Assembly: GCF_015207755.1 (NCBI RefSeq)
Contig: NZ_JADEWH010000008.1
Coordinates: 182,059 to 246,058 of the forward strand
Origin: Nodularia sp. LEGE 06071
Lineage (GTDB): Bacteria; Cyanobacteriota; Cyanobacteriia; Cyanobacteriales; Nostocaceae
Length of the DNA: 64,000 nt
Reading direction: 5' to 3'
Position 1 is the stretch's first letter; each line of letters begins with the position of its first letter. Positions 29,149 to 38,129 of the stretch are shown one piece after another. The notes under the pieces were generated by a model, which worked only from the letters and a program-made list of their open reading frames with translations, ran no database searches and was not told where the DNA came from. The translations under genes and the position numbers were made by a program.

Positions 29149-29227
29149 GTAGGGTGTGTTAGCGGTAGCGTAACGCACCAAAGCCTTAATAACGGTGCGT
29201 TACGGATTTCATCCTAACGCACCCTAC
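29149..29227. repeat. 79-bp inverted-repeat element, copy B
   Basis: Reads GTAGGGTGTGTTAGCGG at the left and ...TAACGCACCCTAC at the right. It is the reverse complement of the copy at 21114-21192, differing at two positions by my reading. It lies between the Nudix gene and the epimerase gene. Confidence 0.85.
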
Positions 29228-29355
29228 TGGCGTGGCAAGGCTAAAATGTTGCAATAGATTCTTGAGAAAATTGAGATAAATCAATTTTTTCTGCTTTTCC
29301 CTAATGCACTACTTTAAGCTTGCCACGCCAATACCATACTTAATTGATTATACTT

Positions 29356-30408
29356 ATGAAAGTAGAAGCAAAATTATTTACTGTCAATAAACGCTTTCCT
29401 TTAACTATTAGTCGCGGAACAACAGCCCAAACCACAAACCTATGGGTAAAAATTTTCCAAGATGGTATTGAAGGCTGGGGTGAAGCTTCTCCTTTTGGTG
29501 TAGGCACTCATTCCCAATCTACGGATATCATCAAAAATCAACTACAGCAACTAACACCAATATTAGAAAAATTTAGCCCGTTACAACGCCAGGAAATTGA
29601 ACAAATTCTAACACAACAGCAGATTCCTTCGTCGGTGAGGGCAGCGCTGGATATGGCCATGTATGACTGGCTAGGTAAGCGTATGGGATTAGCTTTGTGG
29701 CAAATTTGGGGACTTGACCGTGATGTTATAGTACCGACTTCGGTGACAATTGGCATTAATTCACCAGCCGGAGCGAGGGCTAGGGCGCGGGACTGGTTAA
29801 AATTTATGGATGTTCGCCTATTTAAGGTGAAATTAGGTAATCCAGAGGGTATAGATGCAGACCAGCAAATGCTATTAGCTGTGCAACAAGAAGCACCCGG
29901 TTTAGAATTATTTGTCGATGCAAACGGGGGTTGGAGCTTAGAAGATGCTATTTATATTTGTAATTGGCTAGCTGATTTAGGTATAAAATATGTTGAACAG
30001 CCATTACCACGGGGTGAAGAAACAAGTTTAGTCCAACTGAAGGAGAAATCCCCCTTACCCATATTTGTGGATGAAAGTTGCTTTACTAGCAGCGATATTC
30101 CCCATTTAGCAAACTATGTGGATGGGATCAATATTAAACTGATGAAATCAGGGGGACTCACTGAGGCTATGCGGATGGTACATACAGCGAGAGCGTATGG
30201 GTTACAAGTCATGTTTGGTTGCTATTCTGACAGTACACTAGCGAATACAGCCGCAGCCCAGTTAGCACCATTAGCTGATTATTTAGATTTAGACAGTCAT
30301 CTGAACTTAATTGATGATCCCTTTACGGGTGCATTAGTGCAAGAGGGGAGAATTTTACCAAACGATTTACCAGGCTTGGGGGTGCAATACAGTGAGTTTA
30401 CTGCTTAA
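29356..30408 (+). CDS. enolase-superfamily dipeptide (L-Ala-D/L-Glu-type) epimerase
   Basis: The ~350-residue protein is a muconate-lactonising/AE-epimerase-like enolase member. KVKLG (second Lys-type base) is in VRLFKVKLG, Mg ligands are DANGGW, EQPLPRG and DESC, and the opposite base is in KLMKSGG. Such enzymes racemise the alpha carbon of the D-Glu (or other) residue of murein dipeptides. The ATG at 29356 is chosen; an earlier TTG at 29344 only adds four residues. The gene overlaps the DUF1611 gene by 17 bp. Confidence 0.85.
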   Translation: MKVEAKLFTVNKRFPLTISRGTTAQTTNLWVKIFQDGIEGWGEASPFGVGTHSQSTDIIKNQLQQLTPILEKFSPLQRQEIEQILTQQQIPSSVRAALDMAMYDWLGKRMGLALWQIWGLDRDVIVPTSVTIGINSPAGARARARDWLKFMDVRLFKVKLGNPEGIDADQQMLLAVQQEAPGLELFVDANGGWSLEDAIYICNWLADLGIKYVEQPLPRGEETSLVQLKEKSPLPIFVDESCFTSSDIPHLANYVDGINIKLMKSGGLTEAMRMVHTARAYGLQVMFGCYSDSTLANTAAAQLAPLADYLDLDSHLNLIDDPFTGALVQEGRILPNDLPGLGVQYSEFTA

Positions 30409-31438
30409 TCAAAGAGTAGCAATTCTGCTACATGAAGGAATTACTGGGACTCAGGGTAAAACTGGGCTATCACTTTTACGCTACAGTCAAGCCCCCATCG
30501 TCGCTTTGATTGATCGTGAATCTGCTGGCAAATCTGTGTCAGAATTAACCGGGATCAAGCGTGATGTGCCAATTGTGGCATCATTAACAGCAGCACTGGA
30601 GTATCAACCGGAAGTTTTGGTAATTGGTATTGCTCCCAAAGGCGGGGCTTTACCAGATGATTACTGGCTAGAAATTAAAAATGCTTTACAAGCTGGAATG
30701 TCCTTGGTAAATGGTTTACACACACCATTGGCGAATATACCAGAGTTAAATGCACTGCTGAAACCAGGACAATTAATTTGGGATGTGCGTCAAGAACCAG
30801 CTAATTTGGGTGTTGCTAGCGGTTTGGCTCGGACTCTTCCCTGTCGGCGAGTGCTGACTGTGGGAACTGATATGGCAATTGGTAAAATGTCCACTAGCCT
30901 AGAATTACATTGGGAGTCACGGCGCAGGGGATGGCGTTCTAAATTTTTGGCTACAGGTCAAACTGGGGTGATGTTAGCAGGAGATGGCGTACCTTTAGAT
31001 GCTGTGCGGGTAGATTTTGCGGCTGGTGCTGTGGAGCAAATGGTGATGCGTTATGGTCAAGAATACGACATCCTCCACATTGAAGGACAAGGTTCACTGC
31101 TGCATCCTGGTTCTACTGCGACTTTACCTTTAATCCGTGGTTCGCAACCAACCCAATTAATTTTGGCACATCGGGCGGGACAAGTTGAAGTGCGTAATCA
31201 TTCCCATGTCGTTATTCCATCTTTACCAAAGGTGATTCGGTTGTATGAAACTGTCGCCAGTGGAGAAGGCGCGTTTGGCAATGTGCCTGTAGTGGGTATA
31301 GCTTTGAATACGGCTCATTTAGATGAGTTTACAGCTCAGGAGGCGATCGCACAAACTACAGCCGAAACTGGTCTACCTTGCAATGATGTCGTGCGTTTCG
31401 GGGCTGGTCTTTTATTAGATGCGATTATGAGTAATTAA
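30392..31438 (+). CDS. DUF1611 family protein
   Basis: The 348-residue protein is a DUF1611 member: Rossmann-like N-terminal half (VALIDRESAGKSVSELTGI), and a P-loop-like second half with VLTVGTDMAIGKMSTSLELHW, FLATGQTGVMLAGDGVPLDAVRVDF and HIEGQGSLLHPG. Some DUF1611 proteins have, as I recall, been reported as D-glutamate N-acyltransferases (DgcN) acting with an enolase-family partner (DgcA); the fused context here, an overlapping AE-epimerase-like gene, is exactly that arrangement. It begins with GTG inside the epimerase gene, so translation is coupled. Function here is inferred. Confidence 0.85.
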   Translation: MSLLLNQRVAILLHEGITGTQGKTGLSLLRYSQAPIVALIDRESAGKSVSELTGIKRDVPIVASLTAALEYQPEVLVIGIAPKGGALPDDYWLEIKNALQAGMSLVNGLHTPLANIPELNALLKPGQLIWDVRQEPANLGVASGLARTLPCRRVLTVGTDMAIGKMSTSLELHWESRRRGWRSKFLATGQTGVMLAGDGVPLDAVRVDFAAGAVEQMVMRYGQEYDILHIEGQGSLLHPGSTATLPLIRGSQPTQLILAHRAGQVEVRNHSHVVIPSLPKVIRLYETVASGEGAFGNVPVVGIALNTAHLDEFTAQEAIAQTTAETGLPCNDVVRFGAGLLLDAIMSN

Positions 31439-31537
31439 GGGAGTGGGGATTGGGGATTTAAATAATGAAAAGAAGCCTTGGGGATAAAATCAAGACTTCT
31501 GGGGAGCTTATTCAATAGGAAATCTGAAAACAGCTAT

Positions 31538-31777
31538 TTATACGACGTGGTTGAAAAAGATTGCCCAAATGCTTCCTGTTACACCCACCGCAATTAAAAA
31601 GTTAGTGAAGAAACGTCCCAACTCTGTTCCTCGTCCTAGCTTGTTATCGTCTTGTCCGCCACTGAAAAATAATGACCAGGCTTGGTTGACATTAATTGTT
31701 TCAAAGTTATTGAAATTGGGTCTAAATACAACCGGACCAAATAAATCTTTTTGGGGAAAATTAAAATCAGTTTTCAT
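31538..31777 (-). CDS. small membrane protein next to hliP, unknown function
   Basis: The 79-residue protein has a soluble N-terminus (residues 1-~50, with Phe/Asn-rich FRPNFNNFETINVNQAWSLFF) and one C-terminal transmembrane helix (~54-76, LGRFFTNFLIAVGVTGSIWAIFF). It lacks the E-x-x-N-G-R chlorophyll-binding motif of Hlips. It starts 60 bp after the hliP stop on the same strand, so it may be co-expressed with hliP. I do not recognise a family; possible stress-linked photosynthetic role is inference from context. Confidence 0.65.
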   Translation of the reverse strand: MKTDFNFPQKDLFGPVVFRPNFNNFETINVNQAWSLFFSGGQDDNKLGRGTELGRFFTNFLIAVGVTGSIWAIFFNHVV

Positions 31778-31836
31778 ATTTTTTCTCGCTTATTGTTCTC
31801 TTGTTAATTAATTTCGTAAATTTCTGGAATTTCAAT

Positions 31837-32049
31837 TTACAGAGTAGTCAGCCATCCAATTAAGCCGTGTCCTGTAATCACTTCTACGGCTATGAGTGAC
31901 ACAAAGCCAATCATCGCCAAACGACCATTGAGTTTTTCTGCATAGTTAGTAAAGCCTGCTCTTGGGGTTTTGTCTACATACACTTTTGGCTCAACGGCAA
32001 AGTTATTCCGTTCACCAAGTTCGTTAATCTTGAAACCTTTGTTTGTCAT
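31837..32049 (-). CDS. high light-inducible protein (Hlip/Scp)
   Basis: The 70-residue one-helix protein carries [24 protein letters not shown], the chlorophyll a/b-binding-type helix with the conserved E, N and R ligands (E-x-L-N-G-R-L-A-M). Hlips bind chlorophyll and carotenoid and protect photosystem II assembly and dissipate excess energy. A soluble N-terminus of ~38 residues precedes the helix. A light-response-like element lies ~35-50 bp upstream of its start. Confidence 0.92.
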   Translation of the reverse strand: MTNKGFKINELGERNNFAVEPKVYVDKTPRAGFTNYAEKLNGRLAMIGFVSLIAVEVITGHGLIGWLTTL

Positions 32050-32083
32050 GGGTTTTTCTTTTTTGTTTGCTTATGTAACCAAA

Positions 32084-32099
32084 TATAACACTATGTAAA
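32084..32099 (-). promoter_or_regulatory. HLR1-like (RpaB-type) element upstream of hliP
   Basis: On the minus strand the sequence TTTACATAGTGTTATA matches the HLR1 consensus of two TTACA repeats separated by about five bases at all but one position (second repeat TTATA). HLR1 is the binding site of the response regulator RpaB on high-light genes. Distance to the hliP ATG is about 35 bp, so it lies in the promoter or early leader. Single-site match, so modest confidence. Confidence 0.45.
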
Positions 32100-32311
32100 T
32101 TATTTTTACAAGGGGTTGACAAACGTTAAAGGTGTGGCTAACCGTAATAAACCGTTCGGGGCTATCTGAGATTGATTGGGCGATATGGGGAAACAGGTAT
32201 CTATTTAGAAGGAAGGCAAGTGCTATGATTTCCACTGCATATGTTATGTAAATCAAAAAGCTGTAGGGACGTAAATGATTGCGTCTTTACATAGAACACC
32301 GAAAGCTATTT

Positions 32312-33346
32312 ATGCCTACTACCACCTGGAATCGTCATCACGTTCTTTCCCTCGCTGACTTCACAACTGCCGAATACGATACTGTTTTACAAATTGCTGC
32401 TAGTTTTCAGGAGGTGCTGTCACGACGGACAAAGAAAGTACCCAGCCTACAAGGACAGGTGGTGGCGAATTTATTTTTTGAACCTTCCACACGCACCCGC
32501 AGCAGTTTTGAACTGGCCGCTAAACGCCTCAGTGCAGATACGCTGAACTTTGCCGCAGCTAGTTCTTCCATGACGAAGGGAGAAACCATTCTGGACACAG
32601 CCAAGACCTATTTGGCCATGGGAACTGATATTATGGTGATCCGCCATAAAGAAGCCGGAGTTCCGAATGCGATCGCACAGGAAATGGATCGTCTAGGGGT
32701 ACGAGTCAGTATCCTCAACGCTGGTGACGGTCAACATGAGCATCCTTCCCAAGCACTGCTAGATTTATTTACCATCTGTACTCTCATAGACCGCAGTCAT
32801 CCCCGGTTAGAATTGTTAAAAGATAAAAAAATTGCGATCGTTGGAGACATATTACATTCTCGCGTCGCACGGTCAAACATCTGGAGTTTAACAGCCAGTG
32901 GCGCACAAGTGCATCTAGCAGCACCACCCACCCTGCTACCTCAGTTATTTAAAGACTTTGTTTTAGAAGAAGATAAAACAGGCTCAACCCCCACACTCAA
33001 CCGTCAACTATTTTTACATTGGGATCTAGAATCAGCTTTACAGGATGCAGATATAGTCATGACATTGCGCCTGCAAAAAGAACGCATGACAGCACACCTA
33101 CTTCCCAGCTTGCGAGAATATCATCAAACCTTTGGCATTACACGCCAAAAGCTACATCTGTGCAAACCTAACGTGAAAGTCTTACATCCAGGGCCAGTCA
33201 ACCGGGGAGTAGAAATTAGCTCAGATTTAATGGATGATCCCGAATTTAGCTTAATTCAGTCGCAAGTTACCAGTGGTATCGCTATTCGCATGGCACTATT
33301 GTACTTATTAGGTAGCGGCAAAGATTCAGGAATTGCCATTAAATAA
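32312..33346 (+). CDS. pyrB: aspartate carbamoyltransferase catalytic subunit
   Basis: The ~344-residue protein makes carbamoyl-aspartate, second step of pyrimidine synthesis. It has the carbamoyl-phosphate loop [24 protein letters not shown] and [11 protein letters not shown], all intact. ATG 32312 is chosen over the TTG at 32279, which would add a poorly supported [11 protein letters not shown] extension. Confidence 0.94.
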   Translation: MPTTTWNRHHVLSLADFTTAEYDTVLQIAASFQEVLSRRTKKVPSLQGQVVANLFFEPSTRTRSSFELAAKRLSADTLNFAAASSSMTKGETILDTAKTYLAMGTDIMVIRHKEAGVPNAIAQEMDRLGVRVSILNAGDGQHEHPSQALLDLFTICTLIDRSHPRLELLKDKKIAIVGDILHSRVARSNIWSLTASGAQVHLAAPPTLLPQLFKDFVLEEDKTGSTPTLNRQLFLHWDLESALQDADIVMTLRLQKERMTAHLLPSLREYHQTFGITRQKLHLCKPNVKVLHPGPVNRGVEISSDLMDDPEFSLIQSQVTSGIAIRMALLYLLGSGKDSGIAIK

Positions 33347-33687
33347 CCTTTATCCGAATTTCTCAAGAAAAGAATGTAGTTAATAAATTTCAATGTAGGG
33401 TGTGTTGTCGCACAGCGCAACGCACCGACAATCAAGAAGAAAAGGAGCAAGAAACTTCAGAATTTTCCACCCATTTACTCCCTAATCCTCCGACAAGACC
33501 CGATTTCTTCAAGAAACAAAGTTTACATCTGTAACTAAAGTGGGATACTAAATTTCTTTTTTAACCCATTAAAACCAGTAAGTTCCTCCTCTAGCCAGAG
33601 GACATAATACGTAGAAGAGGGCATAATTTAAAGCATAGAAAAAAGTTAAATCAATAACTTCTCAGAAGTATAGAAGGTAAATAAATT
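33347..33687. other. intergenic stretch with a repeat and hairpins
   Basis: About 340 bp between pyrB and the pentapeptide gene. It includes the short repeat at 33395-33428 and a CCTCCTCT...AGAGGA-type hairpin near 33587-33602. No gene seen. Confidence 0.45.
33395..33428. repeat. short GTAGGGTGTGTTGTCGC repeat, copy 1
   Basis: Related to the 79-bp element but shorter: GTAGGGTGTGTTGTCGCACAGCGCAACGCACCG. Its near-inverse is at 37482-37514. Confidence 0.7.
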
Positions 33688-34125
33688 ATGAAAACCATAT
33701 TTTTGACCGCAGCAGCGCTACTCAGTACGCTAACTTTAGCTGCGCCCATTTCCGCTACAGAAAAACTTACTCCCACACAGCAGTTGCTAGAAACTAGGGA
33801 ATGTTATGGTTGCGATTTAAGCAACGCTAACCTCAAAGGCGCTCACCTCATAGGTGTTGATTTGAGAAACGCTAATTTAGAAGGTGCAAACTTAGAATAC
33901 GCTAACCTAGAAGGTGCAGATTTAACTGGTGCTAACTTGCACTCTGCTGATCTCACAGAAGCCTATGCCAATGGTACTACCTTTGATTACGCAAATCTGA
34001 CCAATGCCGATTTAAGCGATGCCAACTTATATAATGCTCAAGTCAATGGTGCAGTCATGATTGGTACTAATATCAATGGTGCTGACGGTTTTGATATCAA
34101 TCTCGGCATTGGTGGTGAAGAATAA
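33688..34125 (+). CDS. secreted pentapeptide-repeat protein
   Basis: The 145-residue protein has a signal peptide (MKTIFLTAAALLSTLTLAAPISA) followed by QLLETRECYGCDLSNANL and about 15 pentapeptide repeats of A(D/N)LXX type (DLRNANLEGANLEYANLEGADL...). Such repeats form a right-handed quadrilateral beta-helix. The CxxC before the first repeat recurs in the paralogue at 57612. The short C-terminus is acidic. Function unknown. RBS GAAGG lies near the start. The stop codon is followed by a strong hairpin. Confidence 0.9.
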   Translation: MKTIFLTAAALLSTLTLAAPISATEKLTPTQQLLETRECYGCDLSNANLKGAHLIGVDLRNANLEGANLEYANLEGADLTGANLHSADLTEAYANGTTFDYANLTNADLSDANLYNAQVNGAVMIGTNINGADGFDINLGIGGEE

Positions 34126-34156
34126 GAGTTAAGAGTTAAAGAATAACTCCTAACTC
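34126..34156. terminator. bidirectional hairpin terminator
   Basis: GAGTTAAGAGTTA (34126-34138) pairs with TAACTCCTAACTC (34144-34156), 12 of 13 bases, loop of five. The plus side is followed by TTTTATT; the other by A-rich sequence. It separates the convergent pentapeptide gene and tldE. Confidence 0.7.
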
Positions 34157-34163
34157 CTAAGTT

Positions 34164-35504
34164 TTATTCCCCAGTAATCGAAAGTTGATCAACCCAAATT
34201 TTAGGACAGACTCCACCAGGGGTAAGCTCTGCTTCTTTATCGACATAAACTATCGACTTCAGGAGTTCTAAGAAATCGCCAGCCACAGTTGCTGATTCAA
34301 TACTCGTTCTCACACCTTTATTAACTAGCCAGCCATCAAAAGGCAGAGAAAACGAACCTTGTAAAGATTTCACTCCTGCATGGAGAGCTTGTAAATCATC
34401 AATTAAAATGACATTTTCCGCAGTGTCTAAGGTAAAATCCTGTTCAGGTGATGTTGCCGCAAAAACATGGTAAAAGTTAGGACTGACGCTGACTTTTGCA
34501 CCAATACTTGCGTTACCTGTGGGCTGGGTATTCATTCTTTTCGCAGTACCCGCACTGTGAAGAAAACTTTTTAACACCCCATTTTCAATCAGCGAAATCT
34601 GACGAGTGGGAGTTCCTTCACCGTCAAAGCTTTCCGCACCAACGTTAGCTGGGTGCAGTGAATCATCATAAACTGAGAGTAGAGGTGAAGCAATTTGCTT
34701 GCCTAAATCATCAGCCTTCGATAAGCTTTGGTTATCTAGAATACTTTGAGCGTTGAACAAGTTAGAAAACGCACCCAACAAACTTAAAAAAGCATCAGGA
34801 GAGAAAACAACTTGATATTTACCAGACTTGATTTTTTCATAATTCAAGTGGCTGATGGTTTTCTCTGCGGTTTCCTTGATACAACCATTAATATCGAGAT
34901 TATTTACACTCCGCTCAATTCTAAAAGCGCTACCACTGCGAGGCTTTTTGCCTTCTTCCTCAGTTTTGCTGTACAGATAAATTGATGCCAAAGAATGAGA
35001 TTCATTTCTGGTTGCACCGTCGCTATTGAGATAGAATCTATCAATATCTCTTTGGGCTAAACCGTTATAAGGTACGCCCTGAATTGCTGGATGCGCTGCT
35101 AAAAGTTCTTTTTCTGCTTCCACCAAACTTTTAATTAGTTCAGCCACAGGTGCTTGGGGTGCTTTTTCCTGATGTGTGCTGGGAATAGTCACAGTTGCTT
35201 CGGGGCTAAAATCAGGGACATTTTCCTTGACACCAAAAAAACTAGCTTCATAGGCAGTTTTTAAAGCTAATTCTAGCCCTTTGGGGTCTACATCTGTGGT
35301 GCTGGTAACACCCATTGTATTTTCTTCATTCCAGACACGCACAGTCACACCAGAACGATTGGAAGCTTTAACTTGTTTTGGCTCACCTTGATCTACTTGG
35401 ACACTAGTTTCATCGATAGTCGAGCCATAAATGTCAAATTTCTTGATCCCAAGTTTACTAGCATTAGCCTTGGCATTATTAGCAATTTCATTAATATTCG
35501 GCAT
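34164..35504 (-). CDS. tldE: TldE/PmbA-type protein of the TldD/TldE protease
   Basis: The 446-residue protein is the PmbA/TldE half of the heterodimeric metalloprotease: N-terminal SSxxKF-like SIDETSVQVDQGEPK, the family core around VVFSPDAFLSLLGAFSNLFN and the C-terminal GGVCPKIWVD. TldE itself lacks the HExxxH and needs TldD for the metal site. In E. coli the pair processes microcin B17 and CcdA. It follows tldD on the same strand, with 165 bp between them holding a repeat (35579-35628). Confidence 0.88.
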   Translation of the reverse strand: MPNINEIANNAKANASKLGIKKFDIYGSTIDETSVQVDQGEPKQVKASNRSGVTVRVWNEENTMGVTSTTDVDPKGLELALKTAYEASFFGVKENVPDFSPEATVTIPSTHQEKAPQAPVAELIKSLVEAEKELLAAHPAIQGVPYNGLAQRDIDRFYLNSDGATRNESHSLASIYLYSKTEEEGKKPRSGSAFRIERSVNNLDINGCIKETAEKTISHLNYEKIKSGKYQVVFSPDAFLSLLGAFSNLFNAQSILDNQSLSKADDLGKQIASPLLSVYDDSLHPANVGAESFDGEGTPTRQISLIENGVLKSFLHSAGTAKRMNTQPTGNASIGAKVSVSPNFYHVFAATSPEQDFTLDTAENVILIDDLQALHAGVKSLQGSFSLPFDGWLVNKGVRTSIESATVAGDFLELLKSIVYVDKEAELTPGGVCPKIWVDQLSITGE

Positions 35505-35578
35505 AGTTAATTTTGGATTTTGGATTTTGGCTTTATGGTGGCGTTACACAACTGATTTGGTAGATAAAGATACATATT

Positions 35579-35628
35579 GTGGGGTGGGCTTCTAGCCCGC
35601 CCAAAACAGGCAAGATGCCTGTTCCACA
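35579..35628. repeat. double-hairpin repeat between tldD and tldE
   Basis: Two adjacent hairpins, GTGGGC..GCCCGC and CAGGCAAGATGCCTG, bounded by TGTGG...CCACA ends. Its reverse complement begins TGTGGAACAGGCATCTTGCC, resembling TGTGGAGCGGGCATCTTGCC at 41630-41652, so both belong to one dispersed family. Confidence 0.65.
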
Positions 35629-35669
35629 AGAGAATCATCATGCACTATTTTAGGCGTTGCCAAATTTTT

Positions 35670-37142
35670 TTATCTGCCACCAACGGTAATAGAATCAACT
35701 TTGATGTGGGGTTGTCCGACTGTGGTGTAGATACTGCCACTAACGGAACCGCAGAAGCCGGGCGCAAGTTCCAAATCTTGGGAACACATGGAAATTTTGT
35801 TCATGATTTCCTTGGCTTCACCAATGAGGATGGCTCCTTTTAATGGTTTAGTGATTTTGCCATTTTCAATTAAATAAGCTTCATCTACACCAAAGTTAAA
35901 TTGACCTGTAGCCCCAACGCTACCGCCACCCATCTTTTTACAGTAAATGCCTTTATCAACTGAGTTAAATAAATCTTCGGTGGTATATTCGCCAGGCGCA
36001 ATATAAGTATTACGCATCCGACTAGCAGCAGCAAAGGTATAACCTTGGCGGCGACCACTTCCGGTTCTGGGGTGTCCGGTGCGCGAAGAACCTGTTCTAT
36101 CGGCTAGGAAGTTTTTCAGAACACCTTTTTCAATTAATAGGGTTCTTTGAGCCGGCATTCCTTCGTCGTCCATGTCAATAGTACCGAAGGCATTTTCTGC
36201 TCGACCTTCGTCCCAAGCTGTGAGACTTTCGTGGGCAATTTTTTCGCCTTTTTTGTCGGCAAAGGGAGTAGTCTTACGTTCGATTTGCGTAGTTTCTAAA
36301 AGATGTCCGCAGGCTTCGTGGAAGATGACTCCACCGAAGTGATTGGCCATGATAATCGGGTATGTACCTGAATCTACATAATCTGCATAGAGCATTTTTC
36401 CGGCAGATTCGGCAATTTTCTCGGATGCATCTCGATAATCCCAAGTTCTCAGGAAGTTAGCATCGCTAGTATTCCCCGCTCGTTCACCGATAGATGTGCG
36501 ATTAGCACCATCTGCACACAAGAGGTTAAATCCTACGGATTGAGTCAGGCGAATGTCACGGGCAAATGTGCCATCACTAGCCGCAACTAGAACTTCTTGC
36601 CAATCTCGGAAATAGGAAGCCCGGCGCGATTGCACATGGTTGGCTTTTTTCTGGAGGTAGCTTGTACCATCAAGCAGCACTTCTCCCATTTCTTTGATGG
36701 AACTACACAAAGGTAACCAGCCATCTTTGCCTCTTTTTGTGGCGTAGTCTCTGAGTAATTCCAGATTGATTTCGGGAATGAAGGCGTTATGGCTAGGTAG
36801 TTCTAGTCCGAGAATAGAAAGACCTTTTTCTAAGGCTGCTTGTAAACCAGAAAAGGAAAGGTCGTTAGTGCTGACGTAGCAATCGGCGTTACCACGAAAT
36901 ACTCTGACTCCCGCACCTGTGGCTAAACTGGGTGAAATACTGGTAATCGCGTCGTCTTCTGCCAGACAACTGATATAGTTACGACGTTCTAAGAATAATT
37001 CGATGAAGTCAGCACCTGCGGCGCGTCCTAGTCCTAGAAGGGTAGCCAGAGGGGCTTCCCAGGTTTCATCGAATCGCTCTGGTGTGGAGGAATATTGTAG
37101 TGTGGGGATTTGGTTCGAGAGAAGTAGCGTACTTGTAAGCAT
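35670..37142 (-). CDS. tldD: TldD metalloprotease subunit
   Basis: The 490-residue protein has the zinc-like site FHEACGH (H275, E276, H280, HExxxH type) and the family's [17 protein letters not shown] and [18 protein letters not shown] blocks, with the C-terminal [18 protein letters not shown]. It forms the active TldD/TldE protease with the product of the downstream tldE gene. Confidence 0.9.
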   Translation of the reverse strand: MLTSTLLLSNQIPTLQYSSTPERFDETWEAPLATLLGLGRAAGADFIELFLERRNYISCLAEDDAITSISPSLATGAGVRVFRGNADCYVSTNDLSFSGLQAALEKGLSILGLELPSHNAFIPEINLELLRDYATKRGKDGWLPLCSSIKEMGEVLLDGTSYLQKKANHVQSRRASYFRDWQEVLVAASDGTFARDIRLTQSVGFNLLCADGANRTSIGERAGNTSDANFLRTWDYRDASEKIAESAGKMLYADYVDSGTYPIIMANHFGGVIFHEACGHLLETTQIERKTTPFADKKGEKIAHESLTAWDEGRAENAFGTIDMDDEGMPAQRTLLIEKGVLKNFLADRTGSSRTGHPRTGSGRRQGYTFAAASRMRNTYIAPGEYTTEDLFNSVDKGIYCKKMGGGSVGATGQFNFGVDEAYLIENGKITKPLKGAILIGEAKEIMNKISMCSQDLELAPGFCGSVSGSIYTTVGQPHIKVDSITVGGR

Positions 37143-37355
37143 GAATAGCCTCGTCTGCTGGAGTTATCAGAGATTTGACTGAAAAAATCCTGGTGAATTA
37201 ACTCTAGCAAATTCCGCGATGGCAGTGGAGGGATAAGCGGACAAAACTCTGGTGCTATGTCACAACAGAAATTAAACCAAGCTAATTGTTGAACTAAGGA
37301 AGTCGGTGAGAAAAATTCTATGTACAGCACTTTTCGGTGTTATGAGGTACAAGAA

Positions 37356-37392
37356 CCCCACCCCCAACCCCCTCCCCGCAAGCGATGAGGGG
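37356..37392. repeat. CCCCACCCCCAACCCC-type hairpin repeat, copy 2
   Basis: Partner of 28296-28332: same C-tract and CCCCGCAAGCGA core followed by GAGGGG. Confidence 0.65.
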
Positions 37393-37481
37393 ACTAAGAT
37401 GTACCTGATATAATTGGAAACCGCTGTATATGAAGTATGTGATGCCGTAGGTCTAATGCACCTTGTACCTGGGATTGTTGA

Positions 37482-37514
37482 CGGTGCGTTGCGCTGCGCG
37501 ACAATACACCCTAC
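37482..37514. repeat. short GTAGGGTG repeat, inverted copy
   Basis: Its reverse complement starts GTAGGGTGTATTGTCGCG and matches 33395-33428 with a few changes. Confidence 0.7.
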
Positions 37515-37635
37515 ATTTGTTTTTTCTTTACATAGTGATAAATATTCATGCCCACCTACTTATCGGTAGCGATCGCCTACTGCGGAATCTCAATCCATGC
37601 ACTCATAACGCTATACTATATATAAGATATAAGTT

Positions 37636-38049
37636 ATGCTGCAAATTATTCGTAAAATCATGATCCCCGATAGCGAAATCGAAATGAGCGCGATTCGTTC
37701 TCAAGGGGCAGGCGGTCAAAACGTCAATAAAGTTTCTACTGCCATCCACTTACGCTTTGACATTGAAGCTTCATCACTACCCGCTTTCTATAAAGAACAG
37801 CTGTTGAAGTTAAATGACCGACGCATTACCCAGGAAGGAGTTATTGTCATCAAGGCTCAAGAATACCGGAGTCAGGAAAAAAACCGGGAAGAGGCTTTGC
37901 AACGACTCAAACAACTCATACAAAGCGCTGTTATACTGCCCCAAAAACGCAAACCCACCAAACCAACTCGCAGTTCTCAAAAAAAACGTCTTAATAGTAA
38001 AACTAAGCGCGGACAAATTAAGTCGATGAGAGGAGAGGTGATTGATTAA
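37636..38049 (+). CDS. arfB: ArfB-type peptidyl-tRNA hydrolase (alternative ribosome rescue)
   Basis: The 137-residue protein has RSQGAGGQNVNKVSTAIHL (GGQ at 26-28), which hydrolyses peptidyl-tRNA on stalled ribosomes, and the basic C-terminal tail (KKRLNSKTKRGQIK) that ArfB inserts into the empty mRNA channel. The start at 37636 gives an N-terminus comparable to family members; an internal ATG at residue 9 is possible. Typical release factor domains are absent, so it is not RF2. Confidence 0.92.
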   Translation: MLQIIRKIMIPDSEIEMSAIRSQGAGGQNVNKVSTAIHLRFDIEASSLPAFYKEQLLKLNDRRITQEGVIVIKAQEYRSQEKNREEALQRLKQLIQSAVILPQKRKPTKPTRSSQKKRLNSKTKRGQIKSMRGEVID

Positions 38050-38129
38050 AATGCAATCCTCTCATACATATCCGTTATGCTCATTCTGCGGGTATGGAAA
38101 AATAGGTCAACTCCATCCAGGATTCGCTT

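Larger units (their letters stand above)
37143..37635. other. repeat-bearing intergenic region upstream of tldD and arfB
   Basis: About 490 bp with no gene. It holds the C-tract hairpin repeat (37356-37392) and the short GGTGCGTTGCG repeat (37482-37514), each having a partner elsewhere in the window. The tldD promoter must also lie here. Confidence 0.5.

Noticed and set aside
32071..32256. 61-codon minus-strand frame upstream of hliP
   Set aside because: It covers the hliP promoter and HLR1-like site and has a low-complexity hydrophobic composition.
37034..37330. 98-codon minus-strand frame overlapping the 5' end of tldD
   Set aside because: It runs in another frame of the tldD coding region and beyond; no independent support.
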